In this document: in pieces, positions 49,699-58,172 of the stretch | Position numbering within the stretch: position 1 is the first letter of the stretch | How the letters are laid out: each line of letters opens with the position of its first letter | Source of the DNA: Clostridia bacterium | Lineage (GTDB): Bacteria > Bacillota > Clostridia > Christensenellales > Aristaeellaceae | Reading direction: 5' to 3' | Length of the DNA stretch: 64,000 nucleotides | Assembly: GCA_017464305.1 (NCBI GenBank) | Contig: JAFUDS010000024.1 | Span: forward strand, 186,001 to 250,000 | Notes under the pieces: generated by a model | What the model saw: the letters and a program-made list of their open reading frames with translations, nothing else | What the model was told of the DNA's origin: nothing | Database searches by the model: none | Program-made: the position numbers and the translations under genes

Positions 49699-50037
49699 AT
49701 GTCATGGATGATGCGTATATTGTTGATCGCCGGATCCCTGCTGACCGCCTTCTATGTTTTGCAGCGCGTGCGAAAAAGCAAAATGCGGACGGAGGATTCC
49801 CTGTTCTGGCTGTGCTTCAGCCTGATCCTGGTGCTCATGGGGCTGTTGCCGAACCTGGTAACCGCGCTGGCCACCTGGATGGGGGTTTTGAGCGCGGCAA
49901 ATCTAGTGTTTTTGATCGTCATTTTTTTCCTGATCATCAAGCTGTTCCTGATGGATCAGCGGATTTCCGCCCTGCAGCGGCAGGTGACAGAAACGGCGCA
50001 AAAGGTGGCGATTCAGGAGAAGGAGGAGGGAAAATAA
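49699..50037 (+). CDS. DUF2304 small membrane protein
   Basis: A 112-residue protein of the DUF2304 family. It has three hydrophobic segments (ILLIAGSLLTAFYVL, LFWLCFSLILVLMGLLPNLV and ANLVFLIVIFFLIIKLFLM) and a charged C-terminal helix ending QVTETAQKVAIQEKEEGK. Such proteins are found beside GT2 enzymes of the DPM1 class and probably anchor or assist them at the membrane. It starts two bases after the GT2 stop and its own stop is two bases before the next GT2 gene, so all three are tightly linked. Confidence 0.87.
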   Translation: MSWMMRILLIAGSLLTAFYVLQRVRKSKMRTEDSLFWLCFSLILVLMGLLPNLVTALATWMGVLSAANLVFLIVIFFLIIKLFLMDQRISALQRQVTETAQKVAIQEKEEGK

Positions 50038-50039
50038 GG

Positions 50040-50993
50040 ATGGACCGAATTGCGGTGCTGATTCCCTGCTACAACGAGGCGGCCACAATCGGGAAGGTGG
50101 CGACGGAATTTCGACAGGTATTGCCGGAAGCGGTCATCTATGTCTACGACAACAATTCCTCCGATGGCACCGGGGATATCGCCCGGGGGCTGGGGTGCGT
50201 TGTCCGCAGGGAATACCAGCAGGGGAAGGGAAATGTGATCCGCCGAATGTTCTCCGAAATCGACGCGGAATGCTATATCATGGTGGATGGGGATGACACC
50301 TATCCAGCGGAAAACGCCCGGGAGATGTGCGATCTGGTTTTAAATGAGCGGGCGGATATGGTGATTGGCGACCGCCTGTCCTCCACCTATTTTCAGGAAA
50401 ACAAACGGCCCTTTCATAACCTGGGCAATAGCCTGGTCCGGGGGAGCATCAATCGCCTGTTCCACACGGATATCAAGGACATCATGACCGGATATCGGGC
50501 CTTTAGCTATCGGTTTGTAAAGACCTTCCCGGTGCTGTCCAAAGGCTTTGAAATTGAAACAGAAATGACCATCCATGCCGTGGATAAGAACATGGATCTG
50601 CGCAATGTGGTGGTAGAATACCGGGATCGGCCGGAGGACAGCCAGTCTAAGCTCAACACTTATTCCGACGGCTTCAAGGTGCTGCTGATGATTCAGCGGC
50701 TGTTCCGCACCTATCGCCCCCTGGGTTATTTCGGGCTGATCGCCGCCGTGCTGGCAGTGATCGCCATCGCGTTCTTGATCCCGGTTCTGGTGACCTATGG
50801 CAAGACCGGCCTGGTGCCCCGCTTTCCGACGCTGATCGCCTGCGGCTTTGTAGGCATCGCGGCGCTGCAGGCTTTCTTCACCGGGCTGACACTGAAAACC
50901 AGCTATCAGAAAAACCGGCAGGATTTCGAAATGGAGCTATACCGGGCCACGGATGATTTTCAGCGGAAAAAGCGGGAAAGCAGCTTGGACTGA
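50040..50993 (+). CDS. Family 2 glycosyltransferase with C-terminal membrane helices (GtrB/DPM1-like)
   Basis: A 317-residue GT2. The catalytic domain has IAVLIPCYNEAATIGKVA, VYVYDNNSSDGTGDIARG, the metal-binding YIMVDGDDTYPAENA and DIMTGYRAFSYRFVKTFP. Two transmembrane helices follow at about residues 232-290 (YFGLIAAVLAVIAIAFLIPVLV and a second). Enzymes of this type transfer a sugar onto undecaprenyl phosphate for later flipping and use by GT-C enzymes. The start is ATG 50040 after GGAGGAGGG. The last 34 bases overlap the end of the convergent gtrA gene. Confidence 0.9.
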   Translation: MDRIAVLIPCYNEAATIGKVATEFRQVLPEAVIYVYDNNSSDGTGDIARGLGCVVRREYQQGKGNVIRRMFSEIDAECYIMVDGDDTYPAENAREMCDLVLNERADMVIGDRLSSTYFQENKRPFHNLGNSLVRGSINRLFHTDIKDIMTGYRAFSYRFVKTFPVLSKGFEIETEMTIHAVDKNMDLRNVVVEYRDRPEDSQSKLNTYSDGFKVLLMIQRLFRTYRPLGYFGLIAAVLAVIAIAFLIPVLVTYGKTGLVPRFPTLIACGFVGIAALQAFFTGLTLKTSYQKNRQDFEMELYRATDDFQRKKRESSLD

Positions 50994-51415
50994 AGCACGG
51001 CCCGCTTGGTAAAGAAATTCCAGAACATGACCAGCACCGTGGTGATGCAGGCATTGACCATGTACATGGAGACATCCTTGCCCAGGATGGTGAAGAGCAC
51101 CTGCTCCTCGCCAAAGATCAGACGGAAGATCCACATCAGCAGCTCGTTCCAGGCCAGTCCCAGGAGGCTGGTGATCAGGAAACCAGCTTTGGCTGCAGTG
51201 TTGCTGTCCTTGGCGGAGGGCCAGATCCACAGCACGCTGAAGATATAGTTCGCCACCGTTGCCACCAGGAAGGCGATGGGCAGGGCAATCAGGGTATCCA
51301 GCCCAGCGCCGTCCCGCAGCAACACCAGCAGGCCGAACTGAATCAGGAAGCAAATACCGCCGGAAACCAGAAATTTGAAGACCTCGCTCCAGCGGGAAGA
51401 AGACTTAGCATTCAT
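50960..51415 (-). CDS. GtrA-family membrane protein
   Basis: A 151-residue protein with four transmembrane segments, the GtrA pattern: FKFLVSGGICFLIQFGLLVLL, ALPIAFLVATVANYIFSVLWIW, then two further helices ending VMFWNFFTKRAV. GtrA proteins are thought to flip undecaprenyl-phosphate-linked sugars across the membrane, or otherwise aid glycosylation. It lies 17 bases downstream of the YdjC-like gene on the same strand and overlaps the end of a GT2 gene on the other strand. Confidence 0.92.
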   Translation of the reverse strand: MNAKSSSRWSEVFKFLVSGGICFLIQFGLLVLLRDGAGLDTLIALPIAFLVATVANYIFSVLWIWPSAKDSNTAAKAGFLITSLLGLAWNELLMWIFRLIFGEEQVLFTILGKDVSMYMVNACITTVLVMFWNFFTKRAVLQSKLLSRFFR

Positions 51416-51432
51416 GGTGAAAACTCCTTTGA

Positions 51433-52326
51433 TTATTCATTTCGGGGAAGATTCATGAGCATATCGAATTCCACATCCCGCTGTGGGGCAAGAAAGGCTT
51501 TTCGGTCATCCGGGCCGTATTCAGCCGTGATCTCAGAGGAAAGACAATGCCCAGGATGGGACAGGACCTCCAGATAGGCATCCTTCCCCTGGGCATATTT
51601 TTGCATGCGGGGCAGCAGCAGGGAGACGCGCCGCAAATCCATCTCGCCGGTCATGGCCACGCCGAACACCTCCCCTGTCGGAATCCCCGCCCGCTGCAGC
51701 TTTCTCCGAACGGAATGGCTGAGGGCATGCAGCACCCGGTTTTTCAACAGATTGACGGGAGAAAGGGATCGAGGAATCCCCGGGGTTGAAAGGAACATGG
51801 AGAGGGGCTCAGCGGAGCAGCGAATAAACCGCACTCTTCCTCCCAGATTCATCCGGTCCAGGGTAAGCATCAAGGCCTCAAAAACCAAGGGGATCATATG
51901 GGTGTGCACATGGCTGTCGATCCGCAGCGCCAAGGGATTTCCGTCGGCGTCTTTGATTTCATCCGTTTCCCGCAGAAAAGCCAGAATTTGCGCCTCCATC
52001 TCCCGTGAATAGTCGGCAATGATTTTTTTTCGGCCGGGCAAAAAGTTATGAAGAAAAATCTTACCCCAGGAATTGTGAATGATCTGTTTTTGCGGGAGAG
52101 AGGAGAGCCAAAAACCGTCAATCAAATTGATATGCACAGAAAGCAGGGGCTTGCGGGGAAACCGATCCCATTCCTGGCGCAACAGACCCATGCACTCCGC
52201 GTAGCAGCCCATATTGGTCATTACGCTGAGACTGTCGATCCGCCCGGCGCGCAGCAGCACCAGGATGCGCTTGGAATTTTCAAGGGACGCGGCATAATCA
52301 TCCGCGTGGAAATCAATTTCGTACAC
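51433..52326 (-). CDS. ChbG/YdjC-like carbohydrate deacetylase
   Basis: A 297-residue protein of the YdjC/ChbG family, which contains metal-dependent deacetylases of N-acetylated sugars. Metal-binding motifs are FHADDYA near the N-terminus, DSHVHTHMIP in the middle and LSHPGH near the C-terminus. Other conserved segments are SVHINLIDG and VRFIRCSAEP. The start is GTG 52326 with GGAGGAG five bases upstream. A good promoter lies at 52366-52394, so this gene and the following gtrA form a leftward unit. It may modify a sugar used in envelope glycan synthesis. Confidence 0.87.
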   Translation of the reverse strand: MYEIDFHADDYAASLENSKRILVLLRAGRIDSLSVMTNMGCYAECMGLLRQEWDRFPRKPLLSVHINLIDGFWLSSLPQKQIIHNSWGKIFLHNFLPGRKKIIADYSREMEAQILAFLRETDEIKDADGNPLALRIDSHVHTHMIPLVFEALMLTLDRMNLGGRVRFIRCSAEPLSMFLSTPGIPRSLSPVNLLKNRVLHALSHSVRRKLQRAGIPTGEVFGVAMTGEMDLRRVSLLLPRMQKYAQGKDAYLEVLSHPGHCLSSEITAEYGPDDRKAFLAPQRDVEFDMLMNLPRNE

Positions 52327-52365
52327 GGCTCCTCCAGCGGTAAAATCCTTCTAACACCAGGAAAG

Positions 52366-52394
52366 ATGATAGCAAAAAAAGGGGAGAAGGTCAA
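52366..52394 (-). promoter_or_regulatory. Promoter of the ydjC-gtrA unit
   Basis: On the minus strand TTGACC (52394-52389) and TATCAT (52371-52366) with a 17-base spacer, 40 bases before the GTG start. Confidence 0.7.
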
Positions 52395-52406
52395 GGCTGG
52401 CAGGGA

Positions 52407-54098
52407 TTGAAGGGGGTCTTGTCGAATTTTCTCGAAATATGGGATTTTACGGGCGTAAGATACCATATGGATTTTTGCCGTCGAGAGGAGAGACCTGGCC
52501 CGGGGCCGGTCAATGATATTTGCATGAACAAGGGAGCAAAGTGCTGGACAAGATGGCCGCTGGGGGAAAAACAGCTGTGGAGCCGGGTGCCAGAGGTTTT
52601 TTGGTATGCCCTGGCGGGGGCCTTCTGTTGCGGTCTCTTGACCCATGGCATGGCGCTGTTTAACAAGCTGTCCTGGCACGATGATATTTTTTCACTTTTC
52701 ATGACGGGGACGACGGTGAAGCTGGGCCGCTGGATGCTGCACGTGATTGTGGAATTCGAAAAGTGGTTCTATGGCAACGGGCAATTCAGCATCCCCGCGG
52801 TCAATGGCATATATTCCCTGGTGTGTATCGGGCTTTCCGCGGGGCTGCTGGTCAGCCATTGGCGGATTCGCTCCCGATCCCTCAGCGCGCTGACGGGGAT
52901 GATGATGGCGGTTTTTCCCGTAATCACGGGATTGTTCAGCTTCATGTTCACCGTCCATTATTATATGCTGTCCCTCCTGATGATCGTGGGCGGCAGCCTG
53001 CTGATCTGTGCCAAGGGAAAGGCTGCCTGGGGGAAAAAGCTGGCAGGCATCCTGCTGTGCGGATGCGCGATAGGGATCTATCAGGCTTTTATCCCCATCA
53101 TGCTGATGATCATCCTGATCGACGTGGTCATGGATTTGATCCAGGGGGAGGAAAAGGTGAGTACCCTCCTGGGGAGAGTGTTGATTCTGGCGCTGTGTGT
53201 AGCGGGGGCCATGGGGGTCTATTTTGCGGGGAGCAAATACTTCCTGTGGAAGGAAAACCTGCAGCTGGACAGCTACATGGGCATCAGCGAAATGGGAACC
53301 GCCACCCTGGGGGATTATCTGAACCGGGTTATTGTGGCCTACCGGGAGTTTTTCCACCCGACCCATTTCTCCCTCTGGGATATGTATCCCCAGGCCATGT
53401 TCAATGTGTATCGGCTGATGCTTTGCCTGGACATCCTGCTGGGACTCCTTTTCGCGGTGCAAACCTGGAAAAAGAGCCCGGTGAAGGCCCTACTGCTGTT
53501 GGTAGCCCTGGCCCTGGTGCCCCTGGGGTGCAATTTTATTTTCGTCATGTCGGAGGAGATTCACAGCCTGATGGTCTATGGCCAGGTGATGCAGATGGTG
53601 CTGCTGGTTTGCCTCGTGGACAAGGCAGAATGGCCCGGGGCAGCGATGAAATCCCTCCTCCGCCGGGGAACTGCGCTGCTGATGGCGCTGGGAGGCATCA
53701 TGTATTTCCGGTATGACAACCAATGCTATCTGAAGGCGGTGTTTCAGCAACAGGAGGCCATTTCCTGGAACACGACCCTGGTGACCCGTATCGAATCCAT
53801 CGAGGGCTTCCGGGATGAGCTGCCGGTGGCCTTTGTAAACCGGGAAAACATGCAGGATCGGAACCTGTACAACCTGACGGAATTTGATTTCCTGTCCATC
53901 GGCACCTATGATAATAATATTCAGGGGTTCATGAATGACTGGGCCTGGAAAGCCTTTATGGAGCGCTGGTGCGGCTTTGGGCCGGAGATGGTGGACGCCC
54001 AACTGGTGGAAAACTGGCCGGAGGTGCAGGCCATGCCCAGCTATCCAGACGCGGGCTCCATTCAGATTTTGCAGGATGTGATCGTGGTAAAGTTCTGA
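52407..54098 (+). CDS. GtrII-type glucosyltransferase family membrane protein
   Basis: A 563-residue protein with a soluble start of about 65 residues and then about ten hydrophobic segments. The motif NKLSWHDDIFSLFMTGTTVKLGRWMLHVI, with its paired aspartates, is typical of the GtrII/glucosyltransferase-II family, enzymes that transfer a sugar from a lipid carrier to a growing glycan outside the membrane. A soluble C-terminal portion of about 110 residues follows the last helix. The TTG at 52407 has an ill-placed ribosome site; ATG 52467 or ATG 52524 would also keep the full membrane domain. It is divergent from ydjC-gtrA. Confidence 0.78.
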   Translation: MKGVLSNFLEIWDFTGVRYHMDFCRREERPGPGPVNDICMNKGAKCWTRWPLGEKQLWSRVPEVFWYALAGAFCCGLLTHGMALFNKLSWHDDIFSLFMTGTTVKLGRWMLHVIVEFEKWFYGNGQFSIPAVNGIYSLVCIGLSAGLLVSHWRIRSRSLSALTGMMMAVFPVITGLFSFMFTVHYYMLSLLMIVGGSLLICAKGKAAWGKKLAGILLCGCAIGIYQAFIPIMLMIILIDVVMDLIQGEEKVSTLLGRVLILALCVAGAMGVYFAGSKYFLWKENLQLDSYMGISEMGTATLGDYLNRVIVAYREFFHPTHFSLWDMYPQAMFNVYRLMLCLDILLGLLFAVQTWKKSPVKALLLLVALALVPLGCNFIFVMSEEIHSLMVYGQVMQMVLLVCLVDKAEWPGAAMKSLLRRGTALLMALGGIMYFRYDNQCYLKAVFQQQEAISWNTTLVTRIESIEGFRDELPVAFVNRENMQDRNLYNLTEFDFLSIGTYDNNIQGFMNDWAWKAFMERWCGFGPEMVDAQLVENWPEVQAMPSYPDAGSIQILQDVIVVKF

Positions 54099-54184
54099 CG
54101 GGGAACAAGACCTCCCCCTCCTTACGATGAAAGCGGGAAAAAACATAGGACGAATTTGAGCGGGAAAGGAGCAGTGGTCCACGA

Positions 54185-56203
54185 ATGAGCAGCGACGGGG
54201 AAGCGAGAGCGGATCGCAGCCGAATTCGGGGTTCGATCAATCTTCGAATTCTTTTTCAGGCCCTGGTGACCTATGTGGGCGTTTCTTACCAGTTGGAATT
54301 AAATTCCATGATTGATTATTGGGGCCTGCAGGGGTTCACAGCGGTACGCTGGAACCTGGGCATGTCCTTTGATCCCTTCTCGCTGGCGCACTTTCTGCTT
54401 CTCCCGGGACTGTATCTGTTGTACGCGGCCATTTTCAGTGCCTGGGATAAGGCGGGAGAAAAAACCTGGAATGTCCAGCGGGCCGGAAGGCTGGGGCCCC
54501 GAGCGGGGCTGACCGTGCAGCTTCCGGCGGCTATGTTCGCGGCCATGATGGTGCTGGGGTGGTCCTTCGCCAAATATAATTCCTGGGTTCAGGTGTTAAC
54601 CCTTCGGCATGGGCAGCTGATCAAAAGCCTGATTGTATTCTGGGGCTACGATCTGCTGTTCCGCTATGTGATTCAGTATCTGTACCTGAAGCTTTCCTTG
54701 GGCTTTTCGGGCCTGGCCGCCTTTCCCTCTCGAAAATGGCGGCTCTGGGGATGGTATGAAAGCAAGCTGCGGCGGGCCCCATTTCGAACCGTGGCACTGA
54801 CGCTGCTGATCCTGTATCTTCCGCTGATGCTAATCTCCTATCCCGGGCTTATCGTTTCCGACACCGTGGGACAAACCCTCATTGGCTTTCCTGCCCTGGC
54901 GGAGACCGAGGCCGGGCTGATGAGCAAGCCTGGCTGGTATCTGAATAACCATCATCCCGTAGCCCATACCATGTTGATTCACCTGTGCCTGGTGGTGGGG
55001 CAGCTGATGCTGCATTCCTGGAACGCGGGGTACTATCTTTACACATGGCTGCAGGCTCTGGCCTTCATTAGTACGGTGGCATTTCTGGTTCGGGAATATA
55101 TCCGGAAATATGGCATTCCTACCTGGTATGTGGTGGGGTTGGTGGCATATATCTTCGTCAGCCCCCTGATTCATAATTACTTCATTATGAATACGAAGGA
55201 TGTATTTTATAGCCTGTTTCTGCTGCTGACCATGTATTTCTGGTACCAGCTATTGACCACCGGCGGAACAAAGAATCTGCTGCTTTTGCTCCTTTTTGGG
55301 GCGGGAACGATCCTCTTCCGAAACGAAGGGCAGTATGTGCTCATGCTCTCCGCCATAGGCAGCCTCTTCCTGAATCGGGAAAGGCGGAAACAGTTTGCCC
55401 TGGTGCTGCTGGCGGTGGTGGTGTTTTCGGTGGGCTATTTTCATCTGCTGTTTCCAGCTCTGGGAATCGTTCCGGGCAGCCGGCGGGAGATGCTGTCCAT
55501 CCCTTTCCAGCAAACGGCCCGCTATCTGACGGATCATGGCGATCAGGTAACGGCAGCGGAACGGGAGACCATCGACGCAGTACTGATTTATGAACAAATT
55601 TCGGAAAGCTACGATCCGGAGCTTTCGGACCCCGTAAAGGATCTGTATCGGGAGGAGGCAACTTCGGGAGAAGTGATCCGATATATGATCACCTGGGCGA
55701 AAATGGGCGTGAAGCATCCGAGCACTTATCTCTCCGCTTTTTTAAACAATAAATTTGATTACTTTTATCCGGATCACGAACTATTGTCCTTCGAATCCTA
55801 TAAGCGAACCAGCTTCCTGTTTTCCTGGATTACAGAGTTGGCGGAAAAGGTGGGGGTCGCCCCGGCTCAGCCGGTGCGGCTGAAACGGTTACGTGATCTT
55901 TCGGACGATGTTTGGGGCTGGCTGAGGGAATCCACACCCCTATCCTTGCTGGTTAGCACCTCGCTGTATCCCTGGCTGGTGATTCTACTTTTTTGCTACA
56001 GCCTTCGGAAGCGGGATCGCCGGATGATTTCCCTATGCCTGATTCCCGTGATTGTGCTGCTGGTTTGCATGACGGGACCCACAAACGGAAACTACAGCCG
56101 ATACACCTTTCCCCTGGCGCTGGCCTTGCCTTTCTTTGGCCCTGTGGTTCATCCCCTGGCTTCCGGCGATGCTTGCGGAAAGCAGGAAAGAGGAGTATCA
56201 TGA
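54185..56203 (+). CDS. DUF6020-like multi-pass membrane protein
   Basis: A 672-residue integral membrane protein with about fourteen hydrophobic segments. The central part contains LYLPLMLISYPGLIVSDTVGQTLIGFPAL, GWYLNNHHPVAHTMLIHLCLVVGQ and NYFIMNTKDVFYSLFLLLTMYFWYQ, matching the DUF6020 family, which looks like GT-C glycosyltransferases in design. Function is unproven. AAAGGAG lies about twelve bases before ATG 54185. It follows the GtrII-like gene by 86 bases and is in line with the downstream secreted-protein gene. Confidence 0.72.
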   Translation: MSSDGEARADRSRIRGSINLRILFQALVTYVGVSYQLELNSMIDYWGLQGFTAVRWNLGMSFDPFSLAHFLLLPGLYLLYAAIFSAWDKAGEKTWNVQRAGRLGPRAGLTVQLPAAMFAAMMVLGWSFAKYNSWVQVLTLRHGQLIKSLIVFWGYDLLFRYVIQYLYLKLSLGFSGLAAFPSRKWRLWGWYESKLRRAPFRTVALTLLILYLPLMLISYPGLIVSDTVGQTLIGFPALAETEAGLMSKPGWYLNNHHPVAHTMLIHLCLVVGQLMLHSWNAGYYLYTWLQALAFISTVAFLVREYIRKYGIPTWYVVGLVAYIFVSPLIHNYFIMNTKDVFYSLFLLLTMYFWYQLLTTGGTKNLLLLLLFGAGTILFRNEGQYVLMLSAIGSLFLNRERRKQFALVLLAVVVFSVGYFHLLFPALGIVPGSRREMLSIPFQQTARYLTDHGDQVTAAERETIDAVLIYEQISESYDPELSDPVKDLYREEATSGEVIRYMITWAKMGVKHPSTYLSAFLNNKFDYFYPDHELLSFESYKRTSFLFSWITELAEKVGVAPAQPVRLKRLRDLSDDVWGWLRESTPLSLLVSTSLYPWLVILLFCYSLRKRDRRMISLCLIPVIVLLVCMTGPTNGNYSRYTFPLALALPFFGPVVHPLASGDACGKQERGVS

Positions 56204-56234
56204 ATTTGTAGAAGAAGAAGGAGGCGTCGGACGG

Positions 56235-57674
56235 GTGAAGAGGCTGATTTCCCTGATGATGGTGCTGTGTATGCTCGTGGGCTTCTGCCCCGCGGGGGCG
56301 GAGAAAGTGGACGAGGAGATCTCCGCCCAGGTGGAATCCAGTCTGGGGGCTGCGGAGGCGGCGGAGGAAGAAATCAGGATGATTCCCGGCGAGGGGTATT
56401 CCTTTGATTTCACCCTGCGGCTGCATCCGGAGGCCTTTTCCGCGAAGCTCCAGGCGCGGATGACGGGCTATGTGGACCTGTTGCAGGCTTTGCGGTTTCA
56501 GGGCACGTTTGTCCGGGCGCTGGAGGAAGAAGTCTTTGAGTTAAAGCTTTCGGTGATTCCGGTGAACTATACGGCAGGCACGGTCGAGGTGCGCCTCTTG
56601 GGCACGGAGGAACAGATATTTCTGAAGTCCAGCCTGTTTGGAGACCAGATGATCCTGCTCAACTGCTACTCCATGCTGGCCTTCTGTTCAAAGATGTCCG
56701 AGCATTTGGGGATCCCCCTGCAGTATGTGGCCTTGGCTTATCCCTACAGCTGGAAATATGCGATGCATCTGATCATCGAAAATCTGCAATTCGTCCTGGA
56801 CACAGAGGATGAAAACGGCGTGATTCCGGAGATGTGGGTGAGGTATCTTTACGATTGTCTGCAATTCCGACTCAACGAGGATGAGCTGTTCCTGACGCTG
56901 GTGGATGCCCTTTGTAAAAACAAGGAGGTGGAGGAATCCTTCCGGGCGATTGTGCAGGCGGTTCCGGAATACGTCCTGGAGCAGGTTTTCCAGGAGCAGG
57001 AATTCCAAATTGTTCGGGAAAATGGCACCACCACCTGGCGCACCGCCAGTGGGGATATTTATACGGAAACCATTACGGACCAGGGCGTGACGGAGAGAGT
57101 GAGCCTGCCCTGGATGAAGATTGGCTATTTGCCGGTGTATTCCCTGGAAACATTCCGCGAGAACGACAGCGTATCCGGGCATTTGCGGGCCCAGCTGCTG
57201 GGGGAAGGGCAGCTGCAGAATATTGTGAACCTGGAAGCCTCCCTGGTTTCCTTGCCCGAAACCTGGCCCGTGGATTGTTACTCCCTGTTGAGCGTAAACC
57301 TGACGGGGGGCCTGCTGCCCAACGTGGGGGTGGCCTGCATTCTGTCGGGGGAGCGGAATGGTCATGTAAAAATCGAGCTGCGGAAGCCCACGGTGGAGAT
57401 GGAGATCGGGGCGGTGATGCTGACCCTGGAAGGGGAGCTGCTGCCCTTGGAGGGAAACGTGCAGTTGGAAGACACCTCCCTGGCTTGGGTAGAGAAGGCG
57501 CTGGACCTGTTCGTTTCCAATGATGTAAAAATAAACGCATTTCTGCCCGATCTGGTTCGGCCCTTAACCCGGGGAGTGATGCAATTTTTGATCGGGATTC
57601 CGACCTCCGCCTGCCAGACGCTGATGGATGACATGACAGAGCTGGGAATCTTTGAAGTGCTGATGGGCGAGTAA
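56235..57674 (+). CDS. Secreted protein of unknown function
   Basis: A 479-residue protein that I do not recognise. It has a signal peptide (MKRLISLMMVLCMLVGFCPAGA-EK), with a cysteine that does not fit a lipobox, and then about 450 soluble, acidic residues. No catalytic motif or repeat is evident. The second half shows beta-rich segments such as AQLLGEGQLQNIVNLEASLVSLP and VACILSGERNGHVKIELRKPTVEMEIGAVMLTLEGELLP, suggestive of a lipid- or glycan-binding beta-sheet fold, but this is speculation. GTG 56235 has GGAGG at 56219-56223. It lies between membrane glycan genes and 12 bases before a gtrA gene, so it is probably co-transcribed. Confidence 0.7.
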   Translation: MKRLISLMMVLCMLVGFCPAGAEKVDEEISAQVESSLGAAEAAEEEIRMIPGEGYSFDFTLRLHPEAFSAKLQARMTGYVDLLQALRFQGTFVRALEEEVFELKLSVIPVNYTAGTVEVRLLGTEEQIFLKSSLFGDQMILLNCYSMLAFCSKMSEHLGIPLQYVALAYPYSWKYAMHLIIENLQFVLDTEDENGVIPEMWVRYLYDCLQFRLNEDELFLTLVDALCKNKEVEESFRAIVQAVPEYVLEQVFQEQEFQIVRENGTTTWRTASGDIYTETITDQGVTERVSLPWMKIGYLPVYSLETFRENDSVSGHLRAQLLGEGQLQNIVNLEASLVSLPETWPVDCYSLLSVNLTGGLLPNVGVACILSGERNGHVKIELRKPTVEMEIGAVMLTLEGELLPLEGNVQLEDTSLAWVEKALDLFVSNDVKINAFLPDLVRPLTRGVMQFLIGIPTSACQTLMDDMTELGIFEVLMGE

Positions 57675-57686
57675 GGGGTTGTTGGA

Positions 57687-58121
57687 TTGAAAGCTTTATG
57701 GAAGAAATGCCTGGCCATTTACAGCGCATATCGGGAACAGATCAATTATCTGATTGTGGGCGGGCTGACCACGGTGGTCAGCCTGGCGGTATACTGGCTT
57801 TGCACGGCAACCTTTCTGAATCCGGAAAACTCGCTGCAGCTGCAGGCGGCCAACGTCATTTCCTGGATTTGCGCGGTGACCTTTGCTTATTTCACCAATC
57901 GGCGCTATGTCTTCTTCAGCCAGGAGCAGAACAGGTTGAAGGAGGCGGGGAAGTTTGTGCTTTCCCGGGTCACCACGCTGCTGATGGAGATGGGAATCAT
58001 GTGGCTGGCGGTGACTGCCCTGGGGATCAATGACCGAATCGTCAAGCTGGTGGCCCAGGTCATCATCATCATTGCGAATTATGTGTTCAGCAAGCTGCTG
58101 GTGTTTCGGAAAAAGAAATGA
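57687..58121 (+). CDS. GtrA-family membrane protein (second copy)
   Basis: A 144-residue protein with four transmembrane segments, including INYLIVGGLTTVVSLAVYWLCTA, AANVISWICAVTFAYFTNRRYVFFS and VAQVIIIIANYVFSKLLVFRKKK, the standard GtrA pattern. It is only distantly similar to the copy at 50960-51415, so the two are not a recent duplication. The start is TTG 57687 with AAGGGG eight bases upstream. It is followed by a YfhO-like gene, 51 bases on. Confidence 0.92.
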   Translation: MKALWKKCLAIYSAYREQINYLIVGGLTTVVSLAVYWLCTATFLNPENSLQLQAANVISWICAVTFAYFTNRRYVFFSQEQNRLKEAGKFVLSRVTTLLMEMGIMWLAVTALGINDRIVKLVAQVIIIIANYVFSKLLVFRKKK

Positions 58122-58172
58122 ATTTGAAATGGCGCCGAAGGGAAGGGATCATCCCATAGGAGAAAGGGAATC

